Shown here: positions 1 through 5,904 of the stretch, piece by piece
Layout of the letters: each line of letters begins with the position of its first letter
Position numbering within the stretch: the first letter of the stretch is position 1
DNA from: JBFIHZ01 sp041601535
GTDB taxonomy: Bacteria; Pseudomonadota; Gammaproteobacteria; Xanthomonadales; SZUA-36
DNA: 6,871 bases
Assembly: GCA_041601535.1 (NCBI GenBank)
Contig: JBFIHZ010000224.1
Location: forward strand, 1 to 6,871
Direction of reading: 5' to 3'
The notes under the pieces: model-generated
What the model saw: the letters and a program-made list of their open reading frames with translations, nothing else
Database searches by the model: none
Told to the model about the DNA's origin: nothing
Translations under genes and position numbers: made by a program

Positions 1-741
1 CACGATGGCGTTGGCAATCAGCCAGAACACCATCACGAGAACAAAATAAAGGATGTCACGAAGGTCCAGCACGCCTTTTGAGATGGCTGAGAACCGGGAC
101 AGGAAACTGAAATCAGCGACCAGGTCCAAAAAGGCCTGCGGCGCCCAGCCGCTGAACAGATTCATGACCATGGGCAAACCACTCAACAGGAAGGCGAAAC
201 ACACCACCACGCTGAGGATGAATGCGACCACCTGGTTGCGGGTGGCCGCTGACAGGCAGGAACCTATCGCCAGGAAACCACCGGCCATCAGCCAGCTGCC
301 AATGTATCCGGCGGCAATGGCACCGTTATCCGGGTCGCCAAGGTAGTTGGCGGTGATCCAGGTGGGTATGGTCAGTGCCAGCGCGAGGCCAATAAACAGC
401 CAGGCTGCAAGAAACTTGCCAACCACCGCCTGCCAGTTGGTAATGGGCAGTGTCAGTAACAATTCAACCGAGCCGGAGCGGCGCTCTTCCGCCCACAAGC
501 GCATCGAGATGGCCGGCACCAGGAACAGGTACAGCCAGGCATGGAACTGGAAAAACGGCGCCAGGTCGGCAATACCCCGCTCGTAAAAAGAACCGATATA
601 AAAGGTAAACACACCGGACATCACCAGGAATATGACGATAAAAACCCAGGCCACCGGGGTGGAAAAATAGCCGAACAGTTCGCGCCGCATCACGTTCATG
701 GCGGCAACGAATCCCGAAGCCGGTTTGATTTGCGTGCTCAT
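1..741 (-). CDS. ABC-2 type transporter permease, GldF-like (3' end cut by window edge)
   Basis: Membrane subunit of an ABC exporter, expected to pair with the ATPase encoded just upstream; the substrate is unknown. The frame is open for 247 codons to the window's left edge. Family members are about 250 residues, so probably only a few C-terminal residues are missing. Hydrophobic segments lie near residues 24-44, 66-80, 105-128, 143-165, 170-190 and 229-247. The loop at about 84-100 (AEERRSGSVELLLTLPI) is the characteristic ABC-2 motif that contacts the ATPase. The ATG at 741-739 overlaps the ATPase stop by ATGA. An AGGGAGG Shine-Dalgarno (754-748) sits six bases upstream, so translation is probably coupled. 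In related gammaproteobacteria such ATPase-permease pairs are often followed by a GldG-like periplasmic protein and a DUF4340 protein. That would lie beyond the window and cannot be checked here. Confidence 0.87.
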   Translation of the reverse strand, partial: MSTQIKPASGFVAAMNVMRRELFGYFSTPVAWVFIVIFLVMSGVFTFYIGSFYERGIADLAPFFQFHAWLYLFLVPAISMRLWAEERRSGSVELLLTLPITNWQAVVGKFLAAWLFIGLALALTIPTWITANYLGDPDNGAIAAGYIGSWLMAGGFLAIGSCLSAATRNQVVAFILSVVVCFAFLLSGLPMVMNLFSGWAPQAFLDLVADFSFLSRFSAISKGVLDLRDILYFVLVMVFWLIANAIV

Positions 742-1673
742 GACTGGCCTCCCTGGCTGGTGATCTGGCGAAACACTTCATCCATGCGCCCCGCTTCCAG
801 GCGCAACTCGCTGACCTGCCAGCCTTTCTCGCGCACCCGGTCAGAAACAACCTCGAACAAGGCCGCACCTTCCGCCGGAAAGACCGTCAGCTCGCCTTCG
901 CGAATCTCCACCTTGCGGGCCTGCCGCAACTCACTCAGCTCACTCGCCACGCGTTCCGGATTTTCCACCACCAGCGTGACCGCATTGTGGTAACGAGAGC
1001 GTTTCAACAATCCTTGCGGCGTATCATCCACCAGCAGGCGGCCGTCGGCGATGATCATCGCGCGATTGCACAGTGCATGCACTTCTTCCAGCAGGTGGGT
1101 GGAGATCACGATAATCTTGTCGGCCGACATTTCACGGATCAGGCTGCGGACCTCATGCTTCTGGTTGGGGTCCAGTCCGTCGGTGGGCTCATCCAGTATC
1201 AGCACTTCCGGGTCGTGCAAAATAGCTTGTGCCAGACCGACGCGCCGCTTGAAGCCCTTCGACAGGGTTTCAATCGGCTGCATGGGCACGGCGGTCAGAT
1301 TGAGCCGCTCAATCGCGGCATCGGCTGCGGTCTTTGCCGCCGCGCCCCTGAAACCGCGCGCCCGTGCCACGAACTGGAGAAAATGCCGCACCGTCATTTC
1401 GCCATAAGCCGGCGCGCCTTCCGGCAGATAGCCCATGCAGCGGCGTGCCGCCAGCGAATCACTGATGATGTCATGGCCATTTATTATGGCGGTGCCGGAG
1501 GTCGGTGCCAGAAACCCGGTAAGCATTTTCATGGTGGTCGATTTACCGGCCCCATTGGGCCCCAGAAACCCCAGCACCTCACCCGACTCTATGGCAAAAT
1601 CCAGGCCGCTGACGGCGGCCAGGTTACCGTATCGTTTGGTCAGGGCATGTGCCTCGATCCTGACTTCACTCAT
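738..1673 (-). CDS. ABC transporter ATP-binding protein, GldA-like
   Basis: Cytoplasmic ATPase (311 aa) that would power the ABC-2 permease encoded immediately downstream. All nucleotide-binding elements are present in order: Walker A GPNGAGKST (38-46), signature LSKGF (137-141) in place of LSGGQ, Walker B VLILDEP (157-163), D-loop GLDP (166-169) and switch histidine H193 in STH. At the Q-loop position the protein has YLPE (E85) rather than glutamine. The LPE and LSKG variants are usual in the GldA-like subfamily, so they are not damage. Residues from about 225 to 311 form an accessory C-terminal domain. The ATG at 1673 has GAGGG nine bases upstream. Despite the GldA label, nothing in the window points to gliding; such exporters are widespread in non-gliding gammaproteobacteria and their cargo is generally unknown. 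Confidence 0.93.
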   Translation of the reverse strand: MSEVRIEAHALTKRYGNLAAVSGLDFAIESGEVLGFLGPNGAGKSTTMKMLTGFLAPTSGTAIINGHDIISDSLAARRCMGYLPEGAPAYGEMTVRHFLQFVARARGFRGAAAKTAADAAIERLNLTAVPMQPIETLSKGFKRRVGLAQAILHDPEVLILDEPTDGLDPNQKHEVRSLIREMSADKIIVISTHLLEEVHALCNRAMIIADGRLLVDDTPQGLLKRSRYHNAVTLVVENPERVASELSELRQARKVEIREGELTVFPAEGAALFEVVSDRVREKGWQVSELRLEAGRMDEVFRQITSQGGQS

Positions 1674-1720
1674 AGCATTTTTCCCTCAACAGATTCCCTT
1701 GAAAGATTCTTGTGCTTCAT
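1670..1720 (-). other. possible 16-codon leader ORF upstream of the ABC ATPase
   Basis: A short frame (MKHKNLSRESVEGKML) starts with ATG at 1720-1718, preceded by AGGGGG four bases upstream (1730-1725). Its TGA stop shares the ATGA with the ATPase start. Such an arrangement could couple ATPase translation to a leader peptide. It is equally compatible with chance, because the same frame continues open upstream to about 1939 without coding character, and the ATPase has its own GAGGG site. No attenuator hairpin or codon run was seen. Confidence 0.15.
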
Positions 1721-1796
1721 TCTTCCCCCTGTAGGCGGCCCTTGCCCGACAACCGGACACTCGCTGACGCGATTTTCCCCCAAGCCACTTGTTACT

Positions 1797-1831
1797 GACC
1801 CCGCTCTTGACAGACCCCGCTCTTGACAGAC
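1797..1831. repeat. perfect tandem repeat, 16-bp unit, about 2.2 copies
   Basis: The unit GACCCCGCTCTTGACA occurs at 1797-1812 and again without mismatch at 1813-1828, followed by GAC, the start of a third copy. On the minus strand it reads TGTCAAGAGCGGGGTC. The CTTGAC core recurs inverted as GTCAAG at 1856-1861. It may be a recent slippage duplication, a paired regulator site, or a fragment of a dispersed REP-like intergenic repeat. The window alone cannot separate these. Confidence 0.85.
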
Positions 1832-2082
1832 AATGGCCGGCGAGAAAAATTTCGGGTCAAGCATGATTTTTTCAAGTCTTGCGGCAAACCCGGGCCGGGT
1901 GCAGACACGGCGCCCGCAAAGTCTACTCCCCGCGGACACGGAAGTCGCCGCTTTACTGGGGCATCCGCTCCAGCTGGCGGACCTGCGGTAGCGCGGTGGT
2001 CATATTCCTTAACCGCCGCCCGCATGACTTCTGCCACTGGCATAAAGTCCGGGCTGGCGCCACATTGTAAAGCGATGATCAC

Positions 2083-2095
2083 AGGAGGAAAGGAG
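2083..2095 (+). promoter_or_regulatory. double Shine-Dalgarno for the PspB-like gene
   Basis: AGGAGG (2083-2088) is eight bases before the ATG at 2097, and AAGGAG (2090-2095) is seven bases before a second in-frame ATG at 2103. Both starts therefore have a near-ideal ribosome site. The products would differ by two residues (MSMW or MW). Confidence 0.7.
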
Positions 2096-2096
2096 A

Positions 2097-2336
2097 ATGA
2101 GTATGTGGACCGCCATAGCCCTGATTGCGGTTGCGGCCATTATCGCGGAAGCGTACCGGCATCATTCCAAGGACAAGCTGTCCAAAGCCGACCAGCAAGC
2201 CATTGATGCGGTGAACCGCCGGCTGGATTCACTGGAGTCTGATTTGCGGCAACGGGTGGAAACACTGGAGCGCATTGTTACCGACCGGCGCGAAGACCTG
2301 AAACGACAGTTCGACCACCTGGACAAAACCGGCTGA
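2097..2336 (+). CDS. small membrane-anchored coiled-coil protein, PspB-like
   Basis: A 79-residue protein with one N-terminal membrane helix (about residues 3-19), a short basic stretch (YRHHSKDK), then a long charged amphipathic helix likely to form a coiled coil (about 28-76). The end of this helix carries the pattern RVETLERIVTD (53-63). Architecture, length and this LE-rich pattern resemble PspB, the inner-membrane partner of PspC in the phage-shock envelope stress response. No pspA, pspC or pspF lies in the window, so the assignment is by resemblance only. It could instead be a generic short membrane coiled-coil protein. Two strong overlapping ribosome sites suggest efficient translation. 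It converges on the response-regulator gene 58 bases downstream, and its final codons overlap that operon's probable terminator. Confidence 0.72.
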   Translation: MSMWTAIALIAVAAIIAEAYRHHSKDKLSKADQQAIDAVNRRLDSLESDLRQRVETLERIVTDRREDLKRQFDHLDKTG

Positions 2337-2355
2337 GCGAAGTGGCCTGAGCCGG
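2325..2355 (-). terminator. probable intrinsic terminator of the kinase-regulator operon
   Basis: Read on the minus strand, arms CCGGCTCAG (2355-2347) and CTCAGCCGG (2337-2329) pair at eight of nine positions around a nine-base loop, and TTTT (2328-2325) follows directly. It begins 40 bases after the response-regulator stop. The distal arm and T-run lie within the last codons of the opposing PspB-like gene. No T-run follows the hairpin on the plus strand, so it is best suited to ending the minus-strand transcript. Confidence 0.45.
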
Positions 2356-2394
2356 CCAACGCTCGGGGCGAGGGAACCATACCGCCTGTTCGGC

Positions 2395-3036
2395 TCAGAT
2401 CTGGCCCATCTCGAACGCCTTGAGCACCGCGCGAGTACGGTCGCGCACGCCCATCTTCGACAGGATATTGGACACGTGATTCTTGATGGTGCCCTCGGCC
2501 ACGCCCAGCGAGTTGGCAATTTCCTTGTTGCTGTAACCCCCGGCCATCAGCCGCAGAATTTCGGTTTCCCGGTCGGTTAATGGATCCGGCCGGTCAAGAC
2601 TGTAAAAGTCGGTTTTCAGGTTTTCCAGCCCTTTCAGCAGCCGTTGCGTCACCGCCGGCTTGACGATAGAGCCCCCTTCAGCCACGGTTTTAACGGCATT
2701 GACCAGTTCAGCCAGCGCCACATCTTTCAGCAGGTAGCCACGCGCGCCTGCGCGGATTCCGGCCAGCACCAGTTCATCGTCATCAAACGTGGTGAGAATA
2801 ATGGTGGGCGGTAACTGGCCGGATTCAGACAGGGCCAGCAGCACATCCAGCCCGGACATTTCCGGCATGCGCATATCCAGCAACACCACGTCGGGCTTTA
2901 CCTCCGGAATGGTGCGCACCGCTTCCTTTCCATCGGCGGCTTCAGCCACCACCTCTATTTCCTCGGACAGCTCCAGCAAACTGCGTACGCCTTTGCGCAC
3001 CAGGTTCTGGTCATCGACCAACATCACCTTGATCAT
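2395..3036 (-). CDS. two-component response regulator, NarL/LiaR family
   Basis: DNA-binding regulator (213 aa) expected to be phosphorylated by the kinase encoded just upstream. The N-terminal receiver domain (1-120) has acidic pair D8/D9, phosphoacceptor D54 in VLLDMRMP, switch T82/T83 and K104 in LLKD. A linker leads to a LuxR-type helix-turn-helix (about 153-207) containing LTDRETEIL and EGTIKNHVSNIL. I chose the ATG at 3036-3034 over an in-frame upstream start at 3060, because the first eight residues of the longer form precede the receiver fold, the shorter start has GGAGG seven bases upstream, and it overlaps the kinase stop by ATGA. Family knowledge places it near LiaR, DesR and DegU. 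Targets cannot be read from the window; the adjacent PspB-like and ABC genes are candidates only by position. Confidence 0.94.
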   Translation of the reverse strand: MIKVMLVDDQNLVRKGVRSLLELSEEIEVVAEAADGKEAVRTIPEVKPDVVLLDMRMPEMSGLDVLLALSESGQLPPTIILTTFDDDELVLAGIRAGARGYLLKDVALAELVNAVKTVAEGGSIVKPAVTQRLLKGLENLKTDFYSLDRPDPLTDRETEILRLMAGGYSNKEIANSLGVAEGTIKNHVSNILSKMGVRDRTRAVLKAFEMGQI

Positions 3037-4205
3037 GTAGCAGCCTCCAGTGGCACCCATGCGTGCAGGGAAAATCCGGCACCCGCGGCGGATTCTACCG
3101 CAAGTTCACCACCCAGTTGACGTAAACGTTCGCGCATGCCGTTCAAACCATTGCCGGCTTCCACCCGGGCCGTGCCCCTGCCATCATCCCGTGCCGTCAT
3201 GGCAACGCCATCCTCATCCAGCCGCAGGCGAATCCACAGGTTACGGGCCTGGGCATGGCGCACGCTGTTGGTGATCATTTCCTGGGCACAACGCAGTAAA
3301 ACCTGCGCCCGCAGCGGGTCGGTCATGGACAGTTCCTGCGGCAGGTCCAGGTGGATTTCGGGTTGCGGCACACCCTCCACCAGCGTGCGCATGGCCGCCG
3401 CCAGGTCGACCTTGTCATCCTCGCGCATGTCACTGACCACCTCACGCACGTCGGCCAGCAGCAGTTTGGCCAGCGAATGCGCCTGTTGCACATGCTCCAG
3501 CGCCTTGCCCTGCACCAGGTGGGTGGCCACCTCCAGATTCAGCGTCAATGCCGTCAGGTGGTGCCCGACCAGGTCGTGCAATTCCCGTGCAATGCGCACG
3601 CGTTCGGCGATACGGGTGTTTTCCGCCAGCAGCGACTGGGTGGCATGCAGCTCGGAATTAAGCTTGCGCAGCTCGTCGCGCGCGGCATGCTGCCGCAATG
3701 CCACCACTGAACTCATAAAGGCAAACAGGGAAACGCCGAGAAACAGACCGGCCGTCAGCGCCGCATCAGCGAACGACACACCGGGAATGGTGTTGATGGT
3801 CAGCGCCAGCAGGATATTCTGTGCCAGCAGCCAGCTCATGGCAGCCGCCATGGCCAGCATCCAAGGCAGCAAGCCGGCGATGACCAGCAACAGTATGCCG
3901 CCCAGCCCGGACTGGGCAGCCACGCTGATGCCCAGCGCACTCAGGGTCAGTACCATCACGATCAGCAGGCGGTGCCACAAGGGTGAGCGGTGCGGCAACT
4001 CCCGCACCTGGTTCCAGTAGGTCAGGCCAAATATGAGGTGCAGCATCCACCATGCGATGTAATGTTCGCGGTCCACCGGCGTGGTATAGATCACGTTCAT
4101 CAGCAGCAGGGGAACAGTGGCGCAGAACCAGGTAAACAAGCCGGCAAAGCGCAACAGCTCCATGGGCCTGTAGTGACTTTTCAAAATCCGGTTTGGCTGC
4201 ATCAC
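3033..4205 (-). CDS. membrane sensor histidine kinase, DesK/LiaS-type (HisKA_3)
   Basis: Sensor kinase (390 aa; 389 from the ATG) pairing with the regulator that overlaps its 3' end. About six hydrophobic segments fill residues 19-170 with short loops and no large periplasmic domain, which favours sensing within or at the membrane. A helical linker (172-200) leads to the HisKA_3 dimerisation domain with phosphoacceptor H210 in ARELHDLVGHH. The ATPase domain follows: N-box E309 and N313 (QEMITNSVRHA), G1 box DDGRG (340-344) and G2 box GNGLNGMRER (351-360). All catalytic residues are intact. The start is GTG at 4205 or the adjacent ATG at 4202; neither has a good Shine-Dalgarno. A later ATG (residue 15) would still keep the first membrane helix. 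The gene is divergent from the HExxH gene across about 93 bases. Confidence 0.93.
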   Translation of the reverse strand: MMQPNRILKSHYRPMELLRFAGLFTWFCATVPLLLMNVIYTTPVDREHYIAWWMLHLIFGLTYWNQVRELPHRSPLWHRLLIVMVLTLSALGISVAAQSGLGGILLLVIAGLLPWMLAMAAAMSWLLAQNILLALTINTIPGVSFADAALTAGLFLGVSLFAFMSSVVALRQHAARDELRKLNSELHATQSLLAENTRIAERVRIARELHDLVGHHLTALTLNLEVATHLVQGKALEHVQQAHSLAKLLLADVREVVSDMREDDKVDLAAAMRTLVEGVPQPEIHLDLPQELSMTDPLRAQVLLRCAQEMITNSVRHAQARNLWIRLRLDEDGVAMTARDDGRGTARVEAGNGLNGMRERLRQLGGELAVESAAGAGFSLHAWVPLEAAT

Positions 4206-4298
4206 GGTCCCGCGGTAAAATCCGTCGCTGGCAGGGAACCCTATTTTAGCTCAGCCACCCCGCCCCGTTCTTCATTGTTCCATTGAGGCGTTTATTTG
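4206..4298. promoter_or_regulatory. divergent intergenic region, likely promoters for kinase operon and HExxH-GNAT operon
   Basis: This 93-base spacer must serve both directions. On the minus strand TAAAAT (4248-4243) is a five-of-six match to a -10 box and would give a leader of roughly 30 bases before the kinase start, but no good -35 lies upstream. On the plus strand TAAAAT (4216-4221) is a similar match, also without a clear -35. GAGG at 4285-4288 is the only ribosome site for the plus-strand gene. No clear operator palindrome was seen. Confidence 0.35.
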
Positions 4299-4811
4299 AT
4301 GAGCCAGCAAGAGCCGGAAGTCATGCGATTGTCTGCCTGCCGGCGCCGCGATGTGACGGCGCTGTTGCAGCGCTATGGCCTGCAGCTCCAGATCGGACCG
4401 GCAGATGCAGGCATTCCGGGTTCATACTGGGGCGCGGAAGAAGCCGGCCTGATCGGTTGTCAGGTCATGGTGCGCGACGACACACCCGTTCACTCCATCC
4501 TGCATGAAGCCTGCCATTACGTGTGCATGGCTCCGCAACGCCGTGATGGCCTGGATACCAATGCCGGTGGTGATTACGATGAAGAAAATGCCGTCTGCTA
4601 CCTGCAGATCCTGCTGGCCGATGAGCTGCCCGGCATGGACCGTCAGCGCATGTGCGCTGACATGGATGCCTGGGGTTACACCTTCAGGCTGGGCAGTGCG
4701 CGGCGCTGGTTTGAACAGGATGCCGACGACGCCCGGCAGTGGTTGCTGCAACACCACCTGATCAGCAATAACGAACAGCCCAGCTGGAAGCTGCGGACCA
4801 CAGGAGACTGA
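4299..4811 (+). CDS. uncharacterised small HExxH protein, possible zinc metallopeptidase
   Basis: A 170-residue soluble protein without signal peptide or membrane helix; I do not recognise a named gene. The stretch HSILHEACHYV contains HExxH (H69, E70, H73), the zinc-binding and catalytic motif of gluzincin and zincin peptidases. About 20 residues on comes GGDYDEENAVCYLQILLADELPG (91-113). E95 or E96 could be the third zinc ligand, and the EEN-A-x(5)-LL order recalls the ImmA/IrrE family. This is motif reasoning, and an enzymatic role is unproven. The C-terminal part is tryptophan- and charge-rich (WGYTF, RRWFEQDADDARQWL). Start: ATG at 4299 has GAGG ten bases upstream, while TTG at 4296 has it at seven, so the start may be one codon earlier. 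It is two bases from the acetyltransferase gene and surely co-transcribed. Confidence 0.85.
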   Translation: MSQQEPEVMRLSACRRRDVTALLQRYGLQLQIGPADAGIPGSYWGAEEAGLIGCQVMVRDDTPVHSILHEACHYVCMAPQRRDGLDTNAGGDYDEENAVCYLQILLADELPGMDRQRMCADMDAWGYTFRLGSARRWFEQDADDARQWLLQHHLISNNEQPSWKLRTTGD

Positions 4812-4813
4812 AC

Positions 4814-5380
4814 ATGCAAGCGATACAAGCCCGGCCCGTACCGGTGCTGGAAACCGAGCGGTTGCGCCTGCGGCCGCTGAGCGGCACAGACGCCCAGGCC
4901 ATGTTGAGCATCCATGGCGACGAGGAAACCGTGCGTTACTGGGGACACGACCGGATCAGTACACTGCATGAGGCGGAGGAACTGATCAACAAGAACCTGG
5001 CCTGGCTGCAGGAAGGGCGCTGCATCTTCTGGGCAGTGGATGACAAGGCCGGCATGCGCATGGTGGGCACCTGCACCCTGTTTCATATCGATGACCAGAA
5101 TCGCCGCGCTGAAGTCGGCTATATCCTCAATCGCAGCACCTGGGGCCAGGGTATGGGCTCAGAGCTGCTGCGCCGGCTTATCAGCCACGCCTTTGAGGAC
5201 ATGGACCTGCACCGGCTGGAGGCCGATACCGACCCGCGCAACCAGGCCAGCCTGGCCTTGCTGACAAAGTTTGGCTTCCAGCGTGAAGGCGAACTGCGGC
5301 AGCGCTGGATGGTGCACGGCAGCTGGCACGACAGTACCCTGTTGGGCCTGCTGCGCGACGAGTACCAACCACCTGCCTAG
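4814..5380 (+). CDS. GNAT N-acetyltransferase, RimJ/RimL type
   Basis: Cytoplasmic acetyltransferase (188 aa) of the family that transfers acetyl from acetyl-CoA to amino groups, typified by the ribosomal-protein modifiers RimJ and RimL; the actual substrate here is unknown. Recognisable features are the N-terminal ETERLRLRPL strand (13-22), the acetyl-CoA pyrophosphate loop WGQGMG (110-115) followed by a helix, and the C-terminal block DPRNQASLALLTKFGFQREGE (140-160), with N143 and S146 typical of RimJ-like enzymes. Length is normal. AGGAG (4802-4806) is seven bases upstream of the ATG, inside the end of the HExxH gene, and only two bases separate the genes. It converges on the FHA gene across 37 bases. 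Confidence 0.93.
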   Translation: MQAIQARPVPVLETERLRLRPLSGTDAQAMLSIHGDEETVRYWGHDRISTLHEAEELINKNLAWLQEGRCIFWAVDDKAGMRMVGTCTLFHIDDQNRRAEVGYILNRSTWGQGMGSELLRRLISHAFEDMDLHRLEADTDPRNQASLALLTKFGFQREGELRQRWMVHGSWHDSTLLGLLRDEYQPPA

Positions 5381-5395
5381 TCACCAACCAGCCGC

Positions 5396-5417
5396 CACGC
5401 CGGCCCTGGCCGGTGTG
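5396..5417. terminator. GC-rich hairpin between convergent genes
   Basis: CACGCCGGC (5396-5404) pairs with GCCGGTGTG (5409-5417) over nine positions, with one G-T wobble and a four-base loop. It fills most of the 37-base gap between the acetyltransferase and FHA stops. No T-run follows on either strand, so it is not a classical intrinsic terminator. It may still protect or help end both converging transcripts. Confidence 0.35.
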
Positions 5418-5840
5418 TCAGAACGGCAGCCAGCCTCGTTGCCAGGCCAGTACCGCGGCTTCCAGCAACGCAATGGCCAGCAACCAGGGCACCAGCGACT
5501 GGCGCCGCTTGACGGCCTGGCCGGTAAGCACTTTTTCCGGCCGTAAGCCCGGCGCCTGCAACACCCAGCGGCAGGTGCCAAGACGGATTTCATCGCCGCT
5601 GGCCAGGCTGGCCTGCTCGATCGGCTGACCATTAAGCCGTGTTTCAACGCCCTGGTCCAGACGCTTCAGCAGCAGGCCGCCCGACGCATCCAGCAGGATT
5701 TCCGCATGATGTGCAGCCAGGCTGTCATCATCCACGCTGAGATCACAATCGGCGGCACGGCCGATAACGGTGCGCTCACCCAGCCCATGGGCCTGGCCGG
5801 CCACTTTGGCCGATGCGCCTTTCAGTCGATAGGTATGCAT
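5418..5840 (-). CDS. FHA-domain protein with C-terminal membrane segment
   Basis: A 140-residue protein. Residues about 5-96 form a forkhead-associated fold: VIGRAADCDL (25-34), AAHHAEI (42-48), RLNGQPI (68-74) and GDEIRLG (82-88). FHA domains normally bind phosphothreonine peptides. After a short linker with a basic patch (KRR, 111-113), residues about 115-133 form one membrane helix, so the FHA domain is probably held on the cytoplasmic face by a C-terminal anchor. The motif usually reading SR-x-HA is AA-H-HA here and the usual STNGT turn is absent, although G27-R28 and N70-G71 remain, so phosphopeptide binding may be weakened or lost. The ATG at 5840 has no strong ribosome site. The gene lies 64 bases downstream of truD on the same strand and may be read from it. 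No kinase gene lies nearby. Confidence 0.88.
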   Translation of the reverse strand: MHTYRLKGASAKVAGQAHGLGERTVIGRAADCDLSVDDDSLAAHHAEILLDASGGLLLKRLDQGVETRLNGQPIEQASLASGDEIRLGTCRWVLQAPGLRPEKVLTGQAVKRRQSLVPWLLAIALLEAAVLAWQRGWLPF

Positions 5841-5904
5841 GTCTCTGCTAGCTTGTCATCCGTGTAGTGTGTAATTGTGACGAACGCTTCCCGTTCAAGT
5901 GGCG

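Larger units (their letters stand above)
1674..2096. other. 423-base intergenic region between divergent genes
   Basis: This gap separates the minus-strand ABC operon from the plus-strand PspB-like gene and should contain promoters for both. I could not identify a convincing -35/-10 pair for either. It holds the 16-bp tandem repeat at 1797-1831, a CTTGAC/GTCAAG inverted pair (1822-1827 and 1856-1861), an AT-rich patch around 1845-1875, and a GC-rich stretch from about 1885. Several open frames of 63-127 codons cross it on both strands, but they lack good ribosome sites, mixed codon third positions argue against coding, and none resembles a known protein. Confidence 0.6.

Noticed and set aside
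987..1826. Plus-strand open frame (279 codons) opposite the ABC ATPase
   Set aside because: It is antisense to a clearly conserved ATPase, its translation has no domain, and it begins without a ribosome site.
1807..1828. Two TTGACA hexamers resembling -35 promoter boxes
   Set aside because: They are a by-product of the 16-bp tandem repeat, and no matching -10 box lies 16-18 bases downstream of either.
1792..2082. Minus-strand open frame of 96 codons in the intergenic region
   Set aside because: It starts at GTG without a ribosome site, has mixed third codon positions unlike its neighbours, and its tail is just the translated 16-bp repeat.
1823..2206. Plus-strand open frame of 127 codons running into the PspB-like gene
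   Set aside because: It runs out of frame through the well-supported 79-aa gene, and its composition shows no protein-like pattern.
3136..4020. Long plus-strand open frame (294 codons) opposite the kinase gene
   Set aside because: It is serine- and arginine-rich with no recognisable domain, and it lies wholly antisense to an intact kinase with all catalytic motifs. GC-rich genes commonly leave such an open frame on the other strand.
5381..5647. Alternative minus-strand frame overlapping the FHA gene
   Set aside because: It is an out-of-frame shadow of the FHA gene, whose own frame has the FHA motifs and a membrane helix.
5883..5897. Short GAACG/CGTTC hairpin after the truD stop
   Set aside because: The stem is only five base pairs with no T-run on the minus strand, too weak to call a terminator.
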